Positions 1-8,633 of a stretch of DNA of 25,312 nt are shown here, one piece after another. The stretch is from an uncultured Verrucomicrobiota bacterium (GTDB taxonomy: Bacteria > Verrucomicrobiota > Kiritimatiellia > RFP12 > UBA1067), in contig CALZAJ010000005.1 in NCBI GenBank assembly GCA_945613785.1, positions 1 through 25,312 of the forward strand, given 5' to 3'. Below the pieces are notes generated by a model. The model was not told the DNA's origin, ran no database searches, and saw nothing but the letters and a program-made list of their open reading frames with translations. Position numbers and translations under genes: made by a program. Position 1 is the stretch's first letter. Each line of letters opens with the position of its first letter.

Positions 1-65
1 GCACTCGGATGTCAATGATCCGTCAAAGGGATGTCACCTGAGAAAATCGCACCCGGAAACAAATA

Positions 66-91
66 GCTGGTAGCGGTCCCCCGCTACCAGC
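66..91 (-). terminator. Rho-independent terminator after btuB
   Basis: A perfect 11-bp inverted repeat (66-76 pairs with 81-91) closes a 4-base loop that reads GGGA on the minus strand, which is a GNRA-type tetraloop. On the minus strand the hairpin is followed by TATTTGTTT, a T-rich though interrupted tract. It lies 26 bases past the btuB stop codon. The position, stem and tail together fit an intrinsic terminator for the leftward btuB transcript. The U-tract is imperfect, so efficiency is uncertain. Bases 1-65 beyond it show no gene. Confidence 0.8.
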
Positions 92-117
92 GACCAGCTG
101 TCATCTGCCAACGAGCC

Positions 118-2199
118 TTAAAACTCGTAGCTGATCGTAAACATGTAGCTGCGGCCGGCGGCCGGATAGAAGACCTCGTACTTCGAAGCCGACCGCGTCG
201 CGCAGTCGGCATAGCGTCGGTCCAGGAGATTGTCGACCGTGAAGCCGAACGTGAAGCCCTTGAGGTAACGGCATTCAGGACGGTACTGCACGCCAGCATT
301 CACGAGACCGTACGAGGCCAGGCGGTTGCCTTCGTTGGCGAAGTCCGAATAGGCATAGCGCGACGTGAGGAAACGATAGCCGGCGAAGACGAAGCATTCG
401 TCCCAGAGCCAGACGCGACCGGACGTCTGGATCGTCGACTTCGCCGACATCGGGACGTCCTTTCCGTCGTAGGCGCCGCCGTCGAATTCGGCGTTCACGA
501 AGGTATAGGAGAGATGCGCGCCCGCGACCTTGTCCTTCTCCCAGCTGCCGCCAACCGTGAAGCCTTCACGGAGGATGTCACACGGAGCGTTCACGTTCGT
601 GCCCCAGACGAACTTGTCGTAGAGGATCTCGTGTTTCGTCTTCGTGATGAAGACATTGCCGAACACGTTGAAGTCCTCGAGGAACGTGTAGTCCGCGCCG
701 ACGTCGATGTTCCATCCGGTCTCGGGACGCAGCACCTTCTGCGCCACGTAGTTCCTGTACGGATTCTCGTCGAGGAAGGCATTGCGGAAGGTTCGCGAGA
801 AGCGCACATAGGCCTTCAGGTCCTCGACCGGCGTCACAAGCACGGCCGCATCGGCCGCATAATCGTCCGAAACGCGACGCTGAGACGCAAGCGTCGTGTT
901 CTCGTCCCACGTGCGCTGATAGCGTCCCCCGACCTGCAGGGCGAGCCAATCGGTCAGGTTCAGCTTATCCTGCGCGAAGACGCCCATCGACTGACGGTTG
1001 TATTCGTACTTGGATTCCGTGACCTTGGTGGACCCCCAGAAGTCAGGCGTGTAGTGTCCGCTGTCGCGGTTGCTGCCATGGAGGCGGTCGTAGCGGTAGC
1101 TCGTCCCGACGATGAGCTCGTTGTCAAGTCCGAAGAGCTGCATCGTATTGATCCACTGCGGCGTCACCTCATAGGAATACAGATCGTAGAACATGCGGTA
1201 GTCGTCCGTCCAGCTGACCTCTGCAGGCGCCCAGCCGTTGTTCGGATCGTAGTCCGTGTAGCTGCCGAAGTAGAAGCTGCGGCTCTTCATCTTGCTGCGC
1301 GAGAACGAGAAGTTGACGCGCAGGCGGTTCTCCTCGTTCAACACCCCTTCAAACGTCGCGTTGAGTCCGCCCGTCGTGCGGCGATACCAATCGGCCAGCA
1401 TATCGGAGCGGCGGCGATGATGTTTCCAATCCGACGCCGAGAGGTAGCCGGGGAGATCATAGTCGGAATCGTTGAAGAACGCGCTGATGCGCAGGAACGA
1501 ACCGTTCTCCCAGTCCTTCCGAAGGCCGGCGCCGGCATTCCACGTCTGCCAGTCGTTGCGGTCGCGGAAACCCTTCGAGTGTTCCCATCCGCCGTTTGCC
1601 CAGTATTTCACGCCGGCCTCTTCGTCACCGCCGCGATAGGAGGCGTTGGCGCCGAAGGTCTCCCAGCTGCCGCCATGCACGGACACCTTGCCGTGGTTCT
1701 CGTAGTCCTCCGGTTCGGTCACGATGTTGATGGCGCCGGCAGACGCCGCATCGCCCTGCAACACGCTCTGGGAACCGCGAAGGACCTCGACCTGGCGGAC
1801 CGAGGAGAGATCGATCTGCGAAAGGAGCGGGGCCGACATGTCGGCGAAATTGAGGCGCTGTCCATCGACCATCACGAGCACGCGGCCAAAGCCGTTCTCG
1901 CCCCAGCCCGCCATCGACACCTGTGCCAACGCGGGATTGCCCGCGCCCGTCCTGATGATGTTGAGCGAGGATGTCTTCCTCTCAAGGAGATCCGTGATGT
2001 CCTTCGCGCCGCTCTGCGCGATCTCCTCGCGCGTAATGACGCGGACCGGTGCCGGAATCTCCAGGGCTGTGCGGTCGGCGCGCGACGCCTCGACGACGAT
2101 GCGAGGCAGTTCGGCGGAGGCTGTTTCATTGGTCGTCTCGGCAAACGCGCCGAACGACCCGGCTGCGGCAATCGCCACAGCGAGTGTCTTCTTTTTCAT
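118..2199 (-). CDS. btuB: TonB-dependent outer-membrane receptor, vitamin B12 (BtuB-type)
   Basis: A 693-residue outer-membrane beta-barrel that should import corrinoids using TonB energy. It has a clear signal peptide (KKK, hydrophobic stretch, cleavage near AFA-ET, residues 20-21), a TonB-box-like IVVEA at about residues 34-38, and a plug domain to about residue 165 with the family landmarks VLVMVDGQRLN, VEVLRGSQSVLQGD and AGAINIVTEP. The rest is barrel, ending ...MFTISYEF with the C-terminal aromatic expected by the BAM machinery. The length is normal for small TonB receptors. The B12 assignment rests mainly on the cobalamin riboswitch directly upstream, because the protein alone could be another siderophore or cobalamin receptor. 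The ATG at 2199 follows AGGA within the riboswitch's 3' box. No other corrinoid genes lie nearby, which suggests scavenging, but only this window is visible. Confidence 0.88.
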   Translation of the reverse strand: MKKKTLAVAIAAAGSFGAFAETTNETASAELPRIVVEASRADRTALEIPAPVRVITREEIAQSGAKDITDLLERKTSSLNIIRTGAGNPALAQVSMAGWGENGFGRVLVMVDGQRLNFADMSAPLLSQIDLSSVRQVEVLRGSQSVLQGDAASAGAINIVTEPEDYENHGKVSVHGGSWETFGANASYRGGDEEAGVKYWANGGWEHSKGFRDRNDWQTWNAGAGLRKDWENGSFLRISAFFNDSDYDLPGYLSASDWKHHRRRSDMLADWYRRTTGGLNATFEGVLNEENRLRVNFSFSRSKMKSRSFYFGSYTDYDPNNGWAPAEVSWTDDYRMFYDLYSYEVTPQWINTMQLFGLDNELIVGTSYRYDRLHGSNRDSGHYTPDFWGSTKVTESKYEYNRQSMGVFAQDKLNLTDWLALQVGGRYQRTWDENTTLASQRRVSDDYAADAAVLVTPVEDLKAYVRFSRTFRNAFLDENPYRNYVAQKVLRPETGWNIDVGADYTFLEDFNVFGNVFITKTKHEILYDKFVWGTNVNAPCDILREGFTVGGSWEKDKVAGAHLSYTFVNAEFDGGAYDGKDVPMSAKSTIQTSGRVWLWDECFVFAGYRFLTSRYAYSDFANEGNRLASYGLVNAGVQYRPECRYLKGFTFGFTVDNLLDRRYADCATRSASKYEVFYPAAGRSYMFTISYEF

Positions 2200-2200
2200 T

Positions 2201-2325
2201 CGTCCTGACTTTCCCCCTCATGCGAGGGTACTTGTGGTTTAAGGGGGAAACTCGTGTTCCGACTTTACGGTTGCGCGACAGCGCCTGATTTGCACAGGAC
2301 TTCCCGGTTTCCGTCCCCGATGTGT
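2201..2325 (-). promoter_or_regulatory. Cobalamin (B12) riboswitch upstream of btuB
   Basis: Read on the minus strand the leader carries GGGAA (2301-2305), then TGCAAATC and CGCTGTCGCGCAACCGTAA (2265-2283), closely matching the cobalamin aptamer core (consensus about GGTGNAANTCC...GCTGTCCCGCAACTGTA). A 9-bp stem (2210-2218 with 2242-2250) follows, then AGTCAGGACGA, which matches the conserved 3' AGTCAGGA box. That box ends three bases before the btuB ATG and supplies its only Shine-Dalgarno-like AGGA, so ligand folding probably blocks ribosome access directly instead of using a separate terminator. The outer stem limits are approximate. Confidence 0.9.
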
Positions 2326-2333
2326 GAGCGCGT

Positions 2334-2339
2334 ATTATA
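2334..2339 (-). promoter_or_regulatory. -10 element for the btuB/riboswitch transcript
   Basis: TATAAT on the minus strand, placing transcription start near 2327, just before the aptamer. It sits 8 bp past the uup stop codon. The hexamer at 17-bp spacing (TGAACG, 2357-2362) is a poor -35 and lies inside the uup coding end. Confidence 0.65.
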
Positions 2340-2346
2340 CCAAAAC

Positions 2347-4008
2347 TCAACCCGCGCGTTCACCCAATTCGAGCCAACGGGTCTCGAGTTCGTCGAGTTC
2401 GGCCTGAAGCACGGGAATCTCCGCAAACCGCGCGTACTCCGTCACGGGATCGAGCGCGTTGATCTCCGCGATCCTGGCCTCCAGCTCGGCAATCTTGCCC
2501 GGCAGCGCATCAAACTCGCGCTGTTCCTTGTAGGACAGCTTCTGCGTCGGACGCGGCCTGTCCGTGACGGCCGGCGGACGCTTGTCGTCTGCCGCCTTGG
2601 ACCTCTCTTCCTTCGGACGCTGATTGAGGTAGTCCTCATAGCCGCCGGGATACTGACGCGCAAGGCCATCGCCCTCCAGCACCAGCGTGGACGTGACCAC
2701 GTTGTCGAGGAATTCGCGGTCGTGAGAGACGAGCAGCAGCGTCCCCTTGTAGGCGAGGAGCTGTTCTTCCAGCAGCTCGAGCGTCTCAATGTCGAGATCG
2801 TTCGTCGGCTCGTCCATGATCAGGAGATTGGCCGGCTTCAGGAACAGCTTCGCGAGCATCAGTCGCGCACGCTCGCCGCCCGAAAGCGCCTTGACCGGCG
2901 TCCGCGCGCGTTCAGACGAGAAGAGAAAGTCCGCCAGGTAGGAGAAGACATGTTTCTTCACGCCGCCGACGATGACTTCGTCACGATCGCTCGCGACATT
3001 CTCCGCCACGGTGAGCTCCGGCTTCATCTCACTGCGGAGCTGGTCGAAGAACGAAAGCTCGACGTTCGTGCCGAGCGTCACCGATCCTTTGGTCGGCTGA
3101 AGCTTGCCGGTGAGCAGCTTGAGGAGCGTCGTCTTACCGGCACCGTTCTTGCCGAGAATGCCGATGCGTTCGCCGCGCAAGACGTCTGCCGTAAAATCGC
3201 GGATGATCTCCCGTTCGCCATACGAGAAGCCAAGGTTCTCGATCTTCAGGACGCGGACGCCGCCAGGCGCGGCCGTATCGAGTTTCATCGTCGCCGTGCC
3301 GACCTGCGTCCGTCGCGCGGCGAATTCCTTGCGCAATTCCATAAGCGCGGCGACGCGTCCTTCGTTACGGGTCGTGCGCGCCTTCACGCCGCGACGGATC
3401 CAGGCCTCTTCCTGCGCGAGCTTCTTCGACTTGCGCTCCCAATAGACGGCTTCGTCGGCCAGGAGCTCGGCCTTGCGTTTGAGAAAGGTCGGATAATCGC
3501 ACTCCCAGCCCGAGAGTTCGCCGCGGTCCAGGTCGAGGATCTTCGTCGCCACACGCTTGAGGAAGCGGCGATCGTGCGTCACGATCAGGACGGCCATTTC
3601 GCGGGCACGCCGCAACATGCCCTCAAGCCAGTCGATCGCCTCGATGTCGAGATGGTTCGTCGGTTCGTCGAGAAGAAGCAAATCGGGTTTCGACAGGAGC
3701 GCGTCCTCGAGGATGCGACGACGACGCTTGCCACCAGAGAGCGCGTTGAACGCCTCGTCTCCGGGACGGTCGGACGGGACGGCCTGAGAGACATAGACGG
3801 TCTTGAGGCCGGGAGCGCGGACGATCTCGCCCGTATCGGGTTCGAGCTCGCCGGAGATGACCTTCATCAACGTCGACTTCCCTTCGCCGTTACGGCCGGT
3901 CAGCGCCGCACGGAGTCCCTTGGAGATCGAGAGGGAGACGTTTTCGAGGATGGACGGTCCGCCGAAAGCCAGCGAAACGTCTTTGAGGGACATCAGGAAA
4001 TCACTCAT
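2347..4008 (-). CDS. uup: ABC-F family ATPase, Uup-type, with shortened first ATPase domain
   Basis: A soluble protein with two ABC ATPase domains and no membrane segments; ABC-F proteins act on ribosomes, and Uup is linked to ribosome and Holliday-junction functions. NBD1: Walker A GRNGEGKST (38-46), signature LSGGK (90-94), Walker B LLLLDEPTNHLD. The linker contains KLAQEEAWIRRGVKARTTR, closely resembling E. coli Uup. NBD2: Walker A GKNGAGKTT (286-294), signature LSGGE (375-379), Walker B LLIMDEPTNDLD. A C-terminal coiled coil (about 488-550) matches the Uup C-terminal domain. The odd point is the 46-residue distance from Walker A Lys to signature in NBD1 against 83 in NBD2, so most of the NBD1 helical subdomain is missing. 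I chose ATG 4008; a GTG at 4053 would overlap the preceding gene and neither start has a good SD. The gene begins 13 bp after the response regulator stop. Confidence 0.9.
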   Translation of the reverse strand: MSDFLMSLKDVSLAFGGPSILENVSLSISKGLRAALTGRNGEGKSTLMKVISGELEPDTGEIVRAPGLKTVYVSQAVPSDRPGDEAFNALSGGKRRRRILEDALLSKPDLLLLDEPTNHLDIEAIDWLEGMLRRAREMAVLIVTHDRRFLKRVATKILDLDRGELSGWECDYPTFLKRKAELLADEAVYWERKSKKLAQEEAWIRRGVKARTTRNEGRVAALMELRKEFAARRTQVGTATMKLDTAAPGGVRVLKIENLGFSYGEREIIRDFTADVLRGERIGILGKNGAGKTTLLKLLTGKLQPTKGSVTLGTNVELSFFDQLRSEMKPELTVAENVASDRDEVIVGGVKKHVFSYLADFLFSSERARTPVKALSGGERARLMLAKLFLKPANLLIMDEPTNDLDIETLELLEEQLLAYKGTLLLVSHDREFLDNVVTSTLVLEGDGLARQYPGGYEDYLNQRPKEERSKAADDKRPPAVTDRPRPTQKLSYKEQREFDALPGKIAELEARIAEINALDPVTEYARFAEIPVLQAELDELETRWLELGERAG

Positions 4009-4021
4009 GGGTACGGGACGC

Positions 4022-4621
4022 TCAGGCGCGGAGAATGCCGAGCTCGTAGGCACGGCCGACGGCAGACGTCGCGTTCGGGCAGTGGAGCTTGGTCATGATG
4101 CCCTTCAGGTGGGTCTTCACGGATTCAGCGCCGATGCCCAAGGCCACGGCGATCTGATCGCGCTGGTTGCCCTGCGAAACGAGACGCAGAACGTCCATCT
4201 CACGGGCGGTCAACAAAGAGGGAGCCGCCTGGAACTCGACACAGGCAAAGGCGCCTTCGGTCGTGGCGATCTCGCGGATCGCGGCGGAGAGTCGGTCGAG
4301 GTCGACGTCCTTCGGCAGGTAGCCGCTCGCACCGTCCCGCTTCGCGCGGTATTCCTCTTCCTTGAGCGGCATGCCCGCGAGCAGGAGGACCTTCGTCTCG
4401 GGAACGAGCTTGCGCAGATGACCGAGCATCGTCAGACCATCCATCTTCGGCATGCGAATGTCGCTCAACAGGACGTGCGGACGGAACTTGCGGGCGACTT
4501 CGAGCGCTTCCTCGCCGTTGGCGGCGGTGGCCACCACGGAGAAGCCCTCCTCGCTCATCAGCATCGCCTCGAGGCCCTCGCGGACCATCGGGTGATCGTC
4601 GACTATCATCAGCTCGATCAT
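4022..4621 (-). CDS. NarL/FixJ-family response regulator
   Basis: A 199-residue two-component response regulator. The receiver has the acidic pair D8-D9, phospho-acceptor D54 in SDIRMPKMDG, and K104 in GYLPKD. The usual Thr/Ser of strand 4 appears replaced by Ala (LLLAGM, A82), which could alter phospho-signalling. The C-terminus is a LuxR-type helix-turn-helix (LLTAREMDVLRLVSQGN, then SVKTHLKGIMTKLH), so it should bind DNA. The ATG at 4621 gives the normal N-terminus MIELMIVDD; a longer reading frame would run back into the preceding prepilin gene, whose stop is only 2 bp upstream. No histidine kinase gene is in the window. Its place at the end of the pseudopilin operon suggests it controls that operon, but this is inference. 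Confidence 0.9.
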   Translation of the reverse strand: MIELMIVDDHPMVREGLEAMLMSEEGFSVVATAANGEEALEVARKFRPHVLLSDIRMPKMDGLTMLGHLRKLVPETKVLLLAGMPLKEEEYRAKRDGASGYLPKDVDLDRLSAAIREIATTEGAFACVEFQAAPSLLTAREMDVLRLVSQGNQRDQIAVALGIGAESVKTHLKGIMTKLHCPNATSAVGRAYELGILRA

Positions 4622-4623
4622 GC

Positions 4624-5526
4624 TCAGTTCTTCAGCTCTTCGTAGCGCTGGCCGTTGAAGGAGACGTCCTTGCCTTCGCAGAGCCACTTGGTCAACTCCC
4701 GCATATCCTCGTTGGACATACCCTTCTTCGGCCGGCGCAGCTTCTCGACATGACCGTCGGCAAAAATCACATGGGCCACCCAGTCTCGTCCATCCCTGTG
4801 GTTGAAGCCCATCGATTCCTTGCTGTCGTCATCGTATTGCAATGTACAATCGTTCTTGAAGCCGGCGGAGGCGTCGATCTGGGGCGTCGGTGCGGAACTG
4901 TCGGGCTGGGCCCATATCAGCTCGGCGAACAACAGCGTGCGATCGGCGCGATCGAGATGGCCATAACGAATTGCGCTTTCTTCGCATGCATCCGATCCCT
5001 TAGTGTAATCGTAGCCAAAGATCGAATTCATGACATAGCTCCAGGCCGGTTTCCTGTCCTTAGCCATTTCGAGGTTGTGCACTGGACAGACATATACTTC
5101 GCGGTTGCCCGAGACATACTTCCACAACGCACCGTTGGTCAGGCAATACTCTCGCGCCTCGACTTCCTGCTCGTAGGCCGATGTGAACCAGCCGGAATTG
5201 GCAACATGCGAAGTAGGCTTGGACTTGTATGCGCCCTGTGAATTCCAGCTGATCCACCCGCGGCGCTCACCGAAGATATCCTTGATGTTGTTGACGCCCC
5301 CGCTCTCGTCAAACGCGAATATTTCAATCGACCCGGCCAACGGATACCATCCGGTGGTCATCGCGCAGGAATTGACCGCCGTGGCGAGGTGCTTGAGATG
5401 GCTCAGACATTTCGCGGAGCGTGCGGACTCCATACCGCCGCTGAAGCTGATGATCAACACGCCCATCAGCAGGGCGATGATGCCGATGACGACAAGAAGT
5501 TCGACGATGGTAAACGCTTTTTTCAT
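4624..5526 (-). CDS. Prepilin-type protein, DUF1559-like with FADGH motif
   Basis: A 300-residue protein with a type III signal (MKKAFTIVELLVVIGIIALL), with Ala where processing sites usually have Gly, and Glu at +5. After the helix, ARSAKCLSHLKHLATAV (C40) matches the AR..C..NLKQ signature of PVC DUF1559/H-X9-DG prepilins. The C-terminus has HVIFADGHVEKL, but the His-to-DG spacing is 13 instead of 9. Mid-protein LWKYVSGNREVYVCPVH fits the Lentisphaerae-type members. It would be anchored in the inner membrane and cleaved by prepilin peptidase; its partner or cargo is unknown. It starts 5 bp after the GspK-like gene stop and ends 2 bp before the response regulator. Confidence 0.88.
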   Translation of the reverse strand: MKKAFTIVELLVVIGIIALLMGVLIISFSGGMESARSAKCLSHLKHLATAVNSCAMTTGWYPLAGSIEIFAFDESGGVNNIKDIFGERRGWISWNSQGAYKSKPTSHVANSGWFTSAYEQEVEAREYCLTNGALWKYVSGNREVYVCPVHNLEMAKDRKPAWSYVMNSIFGYDYTKGSDACEESAIRYGHLDRADRTLLFAELIWAQPDSSAPTPQIDASAGFKNDCTLQYDDDSKESMGFNHRDGRDWVAHVIFADGHVEKLRRPKKGMSNEDMRELTKWLCEGKDVSFNGQRYEELKN

Positions 5527-5531
5527 GGTGA

Positions 5532-8500
5532 TTACTCAAACTGACGGTAGAAGAGGATGCGGGTCTGGTGCGGATCGTCGGCCTCCTTCGAGGCACGCGG
5601 ATCACGCCAGACGAGAGCACACGCGCGCGCGCCCAGCTGGGGAGGAATCTGTCCGACGGCACCGCCGCCCATCATCATGGGCTCGGCACGGACGAAGATG
5701 AGGAAGAGCTGCTGCTTCACCGCGAAGCAGTCATGCCAGTAGCCGTAAAGGAACTTGCGGTCCGAGAACCACAGCGGATCCGTCTCGCCATCCAGCGTGA
5801 AGTTGAAGATCTTGTCCTCGTCATCATACCATTCGAGACTTTCCCACGCGGTCTTCCAATCGCGCTCGTTGAGGACACGGTCGTGGAAAGAACCCGCCAT
5901 CCGCTCGAGGTCGCGCCAGGCGATCTTTGGACCAGACGAGTATTCGTTATAGGCATACTTCTTGTTGAAGCCCGCCGCATCATCCATGTAGTCACCCGCA
6001 CATTCGGAGGCGCCCTGCATCAGGTTGGTGGAGGCGCGCTTCCAGTCGATCGGGGTGTTGGCGAAGACCGCCATCAGGACGTTCGTCGAATCGGAATAGG
6101 GATTCACCTTGAAGCCGTTGCCCGCACTCGTCCAGGGCAGGTCCTCGAAGGCTTCGAAGTCGATGTCGATCGGATCGAAGGTTCGCCACGCGAAGCCGCT
6201 GTTGCGCGTCGCACCGAAGGAGTCCGGTATGGTCCGGTAGTTGCCGCCGTCCGGCGGCTGCAGGTTGCCGGCGGAAACCGTACCGCCGAAATTGCGGAGG
6301 TCGGTCAGGCGCGGCAGGAACGCGACTTCGTACGGACTCTGCAGGTAGCCTGCGTCCGACGTCGCCATGAAGATGTCGCCATCACGGTCGCCGCCACCGC
6401 ACTGGTTGTTCTCCAGCCAGGTCTCAGGCGTCAGGTTGCCCGAATGCGCAAACCAGTGTTCCGGCGCGAAGTTGTAGCGCGGGTCGGCCACGAGGGCGAC
6501 CTCCGGCGACAGCGTCACGCCAGGTGCGGTCGTGAGCATCTCCTCGAGTTTCTCCACCGAGAGCGTGAAATCGACGCCCGTATCGAAACGCATGACCGGG
6601 AACGGCTGACCGGCGAACTCCTGCTTGCCGAGCACCTCGATGCGCGGATCCGGGTCGTTGACCTGGTTCTGCAGCTTATCGTCGGTGAGACACGCCGGGA
6701 CCATGTCGACAATCTTGCCCTGGCTGTCCTTGACGCGCAGCCAGACCGCGGCATTGAGCTTCATGCGCTTGCCGGCGCCGACGCCACCCTTGATGATGTT
6801 CGCCAGCGCCTGGTCACGGAAATCGGGATCGACCGTGCCGTTCGCACGCAACGCCGGGATGCCACAGTGCGCCGTGACCTCGGAGGCGAGGCTGGGATTC
6901 TGCCAGACGGCGTCGAACTTCGGCTCCCAGTCTTCCTGGAGATTGACGACGCCGCCCGTCTGGGCCTTGTTCGTCTGCGTCCAGCGATAGGTCACGCTGA
7001 GCAACTCGTTACCATTCATCGAAAAGAACGTGCCAAGCGACTGACCCTCGAGCAGCGGAAGCGAGAGCTCCTTGACGGCCTCCTCCTCGCGCGTGATCTT
7101 CTTCGGGAAGGAGACCGCCTTCGCGTTCAGCTTCACGTTGATGACGCCGTTCTGGGAGTCGAGACCCGTATTGCCGAGGTTTGGCGTCGTCAGGTGGAGG
7201 ACGTCGTTCGCCTCACCCGTGCGCAGTCCCATGTCGTCGCTCGTAAAGAAGAGCGAGAAGCGTCCGTCCACATTGAAGGAACCGTCCATCTCGTCCTCAT
7301 GCGCGAAGGGGAAGGTCACAAGCGTCTTGACGTCGCCCATCATGAAGCCCTTGATGAACTTCTGGGAATCGATGCGGTAACGGACCGTGCGCTCGACCTG
7401 GCGGGTGGTCTTGTCGCCGGACAGAACCTTTTCATTGTCCGCCGGCTCGAGCACCTTGTTGATGCCGAGCTCGGCGCCCTGGAGCGTCGGACGCATGCCG
7501 CAGATCATCGGAACGCGTTCCGTCGTCGGGATCGCGAGCGAAATCGGCACATGGTCGGGATCGAGATAGTCGTAGAGCGCCGCGCAGCCGAGGCCCGAGA
7601 GGTGCTCCAGCCACTTCATGTTGCTGTCCGACAGCAGGCGCCTGCCGAGGACCGCGTCCGAAAGCGCCGGCTTCGTGGCCGCAAGGAAGTCGGGGGCGAA
7701 CGGCTGGTTGTCCCCGTCGTTCAGGTCATAGCGCTTGATCACGTTGCCGTCGTCATCCGTCTCTTCCTCTTCGTCCTGGGGGAAGAGACCGTCCGTCACG
7801 AACGTCATGCGGCGGATCTTGTCCTCATCCTTTTCGCCGGACGTGTTATAGAAGCCCACGCCCTGTCCGCCTTCCGTGATGTAGTCGTAGAACGGACTGT
7901 GCAGGTCGCCGATCGTGCCCTTGCGACCGAGCGCGAGGTTGAAGTCAGCCATCGAGATGAGCGGGGCCTGAGACTTGAAGTCGAACTGCAAGGTGTCCTC
8001 GTCGGCCTGCCCGCGGAACTGCTCCATGAAGGTATCCCACGAGTTGGCGTCGTTGCCCGGCGACTTGTGCGAATCGCTCTCGAAGAGATACGCGAGCGAG
8101 GTGCGGCGGATTGGCGCGGACGAACGCGCGCTGTTTGCCGTCAGACGGTTGACGTCGAAGTAGTCCGAGACATCCAGCGCGCAATAGCAGTAGCGGCCGG
8201 AATCGTAGCCGAGCGAAGCCCACTGGCTCGCCGGCGAGCGACGGGAGTAGTAGCGCGCCTCGTTCACGAGCGGCGGCGGGATGTAGGCCAAGCCCTCGAG
8301 ACAGAGCGGCGTGACCGTGTCGGACACGTTCGCCCAGGCATTGGTGCCCATGAACACGCGGTGCGTCCAGATGTTACGGTTCGGACCGCCGCAACCCATC
8401 GTCCCGACGCCGGGATGCGGATTGTTGTTGACGGCACGGTCGACCGCATCGATCGCACGGGCCAGGGCGGCCTTGACCAGCAGGCGGGTCGAAGCGGTGC

Positions 8501-8633
8501 GACGCAGATAGCTCGAGGGCAGACGCGAATAGCGCATGTACGCGGAGAACGCGATGGCCGACACGAGCATGAAAGCGCACATGCCGAGCACGATGAGAAG
8601 CGCGCTGCCCTTTCTCGCGGAACGGATCTTCAT
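5532..8633 (-). CDS. Giant GspK-like / Verru_Chthon cassette A-like pseudopilin
   Basis: A 1033-residue protein with an N-terminal basic patch and hydrophobic helix (RKGSALLIVLGMCAFMLVSA, about residues 7-26). It has a Gly processing site and, like GspK, no Glu at position +5. The following SYLRRTASTRLLVKAALARA resembles the amphipathic continuation in GspK and in Verru_Chthon cassette protein A. The remainder has no motif I recognise. GspK is usually about 300-330 residues, so this is three times larger, while Verru_Chthon A proteins are of this size class. A strong SD (GGAGG) precedes ATG 8633, whose ATGA overlaps the stop of the preceding GspG-like gene. Position after the I/J-like genes supports the K role (pseudopilus tip), which remains inference. 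Confidence 0.82.
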   Translation of the reverse strand: MKIRSARKGSALLIVLGMCAFMLVSAIAFSAYMRYSRLPSSYLRRTASTRLLVKAALARAIDAVDRAVNNNPHPGVGTMGCGGPNRNIWTHRVFMGTNAWANVSDTVTPLCLEGLAYIPPPLVNEARYYSRRSPASQWASLGYDSGRYCYCALDVSDYFDVNRLTANSARSSAPIRRTSLAYLFESDSHKSPGNDANSWDTFMEQFRGQADEDTLQFDFKSQAPLISMADFNLALGRKGTIGDLHSPFYDYITEGGQGVGFYNTSGEKDEDKIRRMTFVTDGLFPQDEEEETDDDGNVIKRYDLNDGDNQPFAPDFLAATKPALSDAVLGRRLLSDSNMKWLEHLSGLGCAALYDYLDPDHVPISLAIPTTERVPMICGMRPTLQGAELGINKVLEPADNEKVLSGDKTTRQVERTVRYRIDSQKFIKGFMMGDVKTLVTFPFAHEDEMDGSFNVDGRFSLFFTSDDMGLRTGEANDVLHLTTPNLGNTGLDSQNGVINVKLNAKAVSFPKKITREEEAVKELSLPLLEGQSLGTFFSMNGNELLSVTYRWTQTNKAQTGGVVNLQEDWEPKFDAVWQNPSLASEVTAHCGIPALRANGTVDPDFRDQALANIIKGGVGAGKRMKLNAAVWLRVKDSQGKIVDMVPACLTDDKLQNQVNDPDPRIEVLGKQEFAGQPFPVMRFDTGVDFTLSVEKLEEMLTTAPGVTLSPEVALVADPRYNFAPEHWFAHSGNLTPETWLENNQCGGGDRDGDIFMATSDAGYLQSPYEVAFLPRLTDLRNFGGTVSAGNLQPPDGGNYRTIPDSFGATRNSGFAWRTFDPIDIDFEAFEDLPWTSAGNGFKVNPYSDSTNVLMAVFANTPIDWKRASTNLMQGASECAGDYMDDAAGFNKKYAYNEYSSGPKIAWRDLERMAGSFHDRVLNERDWKTAWESLEWYDDEDKIFNFTLDGETDPLWFSDRKFLYGYWHDCFAVKQQLFLIFVRAEPMMMGGGAVGQIPPQLGARACALVWRDPRASKEADDPHQTRILFYRQFE

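Noticed and set aside
514..2208. A 564-codon plus-strand open frame opposite btuB
   Set aside because: It covers the btuB gene and ends in its riboswitch leader. The Arg-rich product has no motif.
2254..4098. A 614-codon plus-strand open frame opposite uup
   Set aside because: Antisense to a gene with complete ABC-F motifs; the product looks like a shadow translation.
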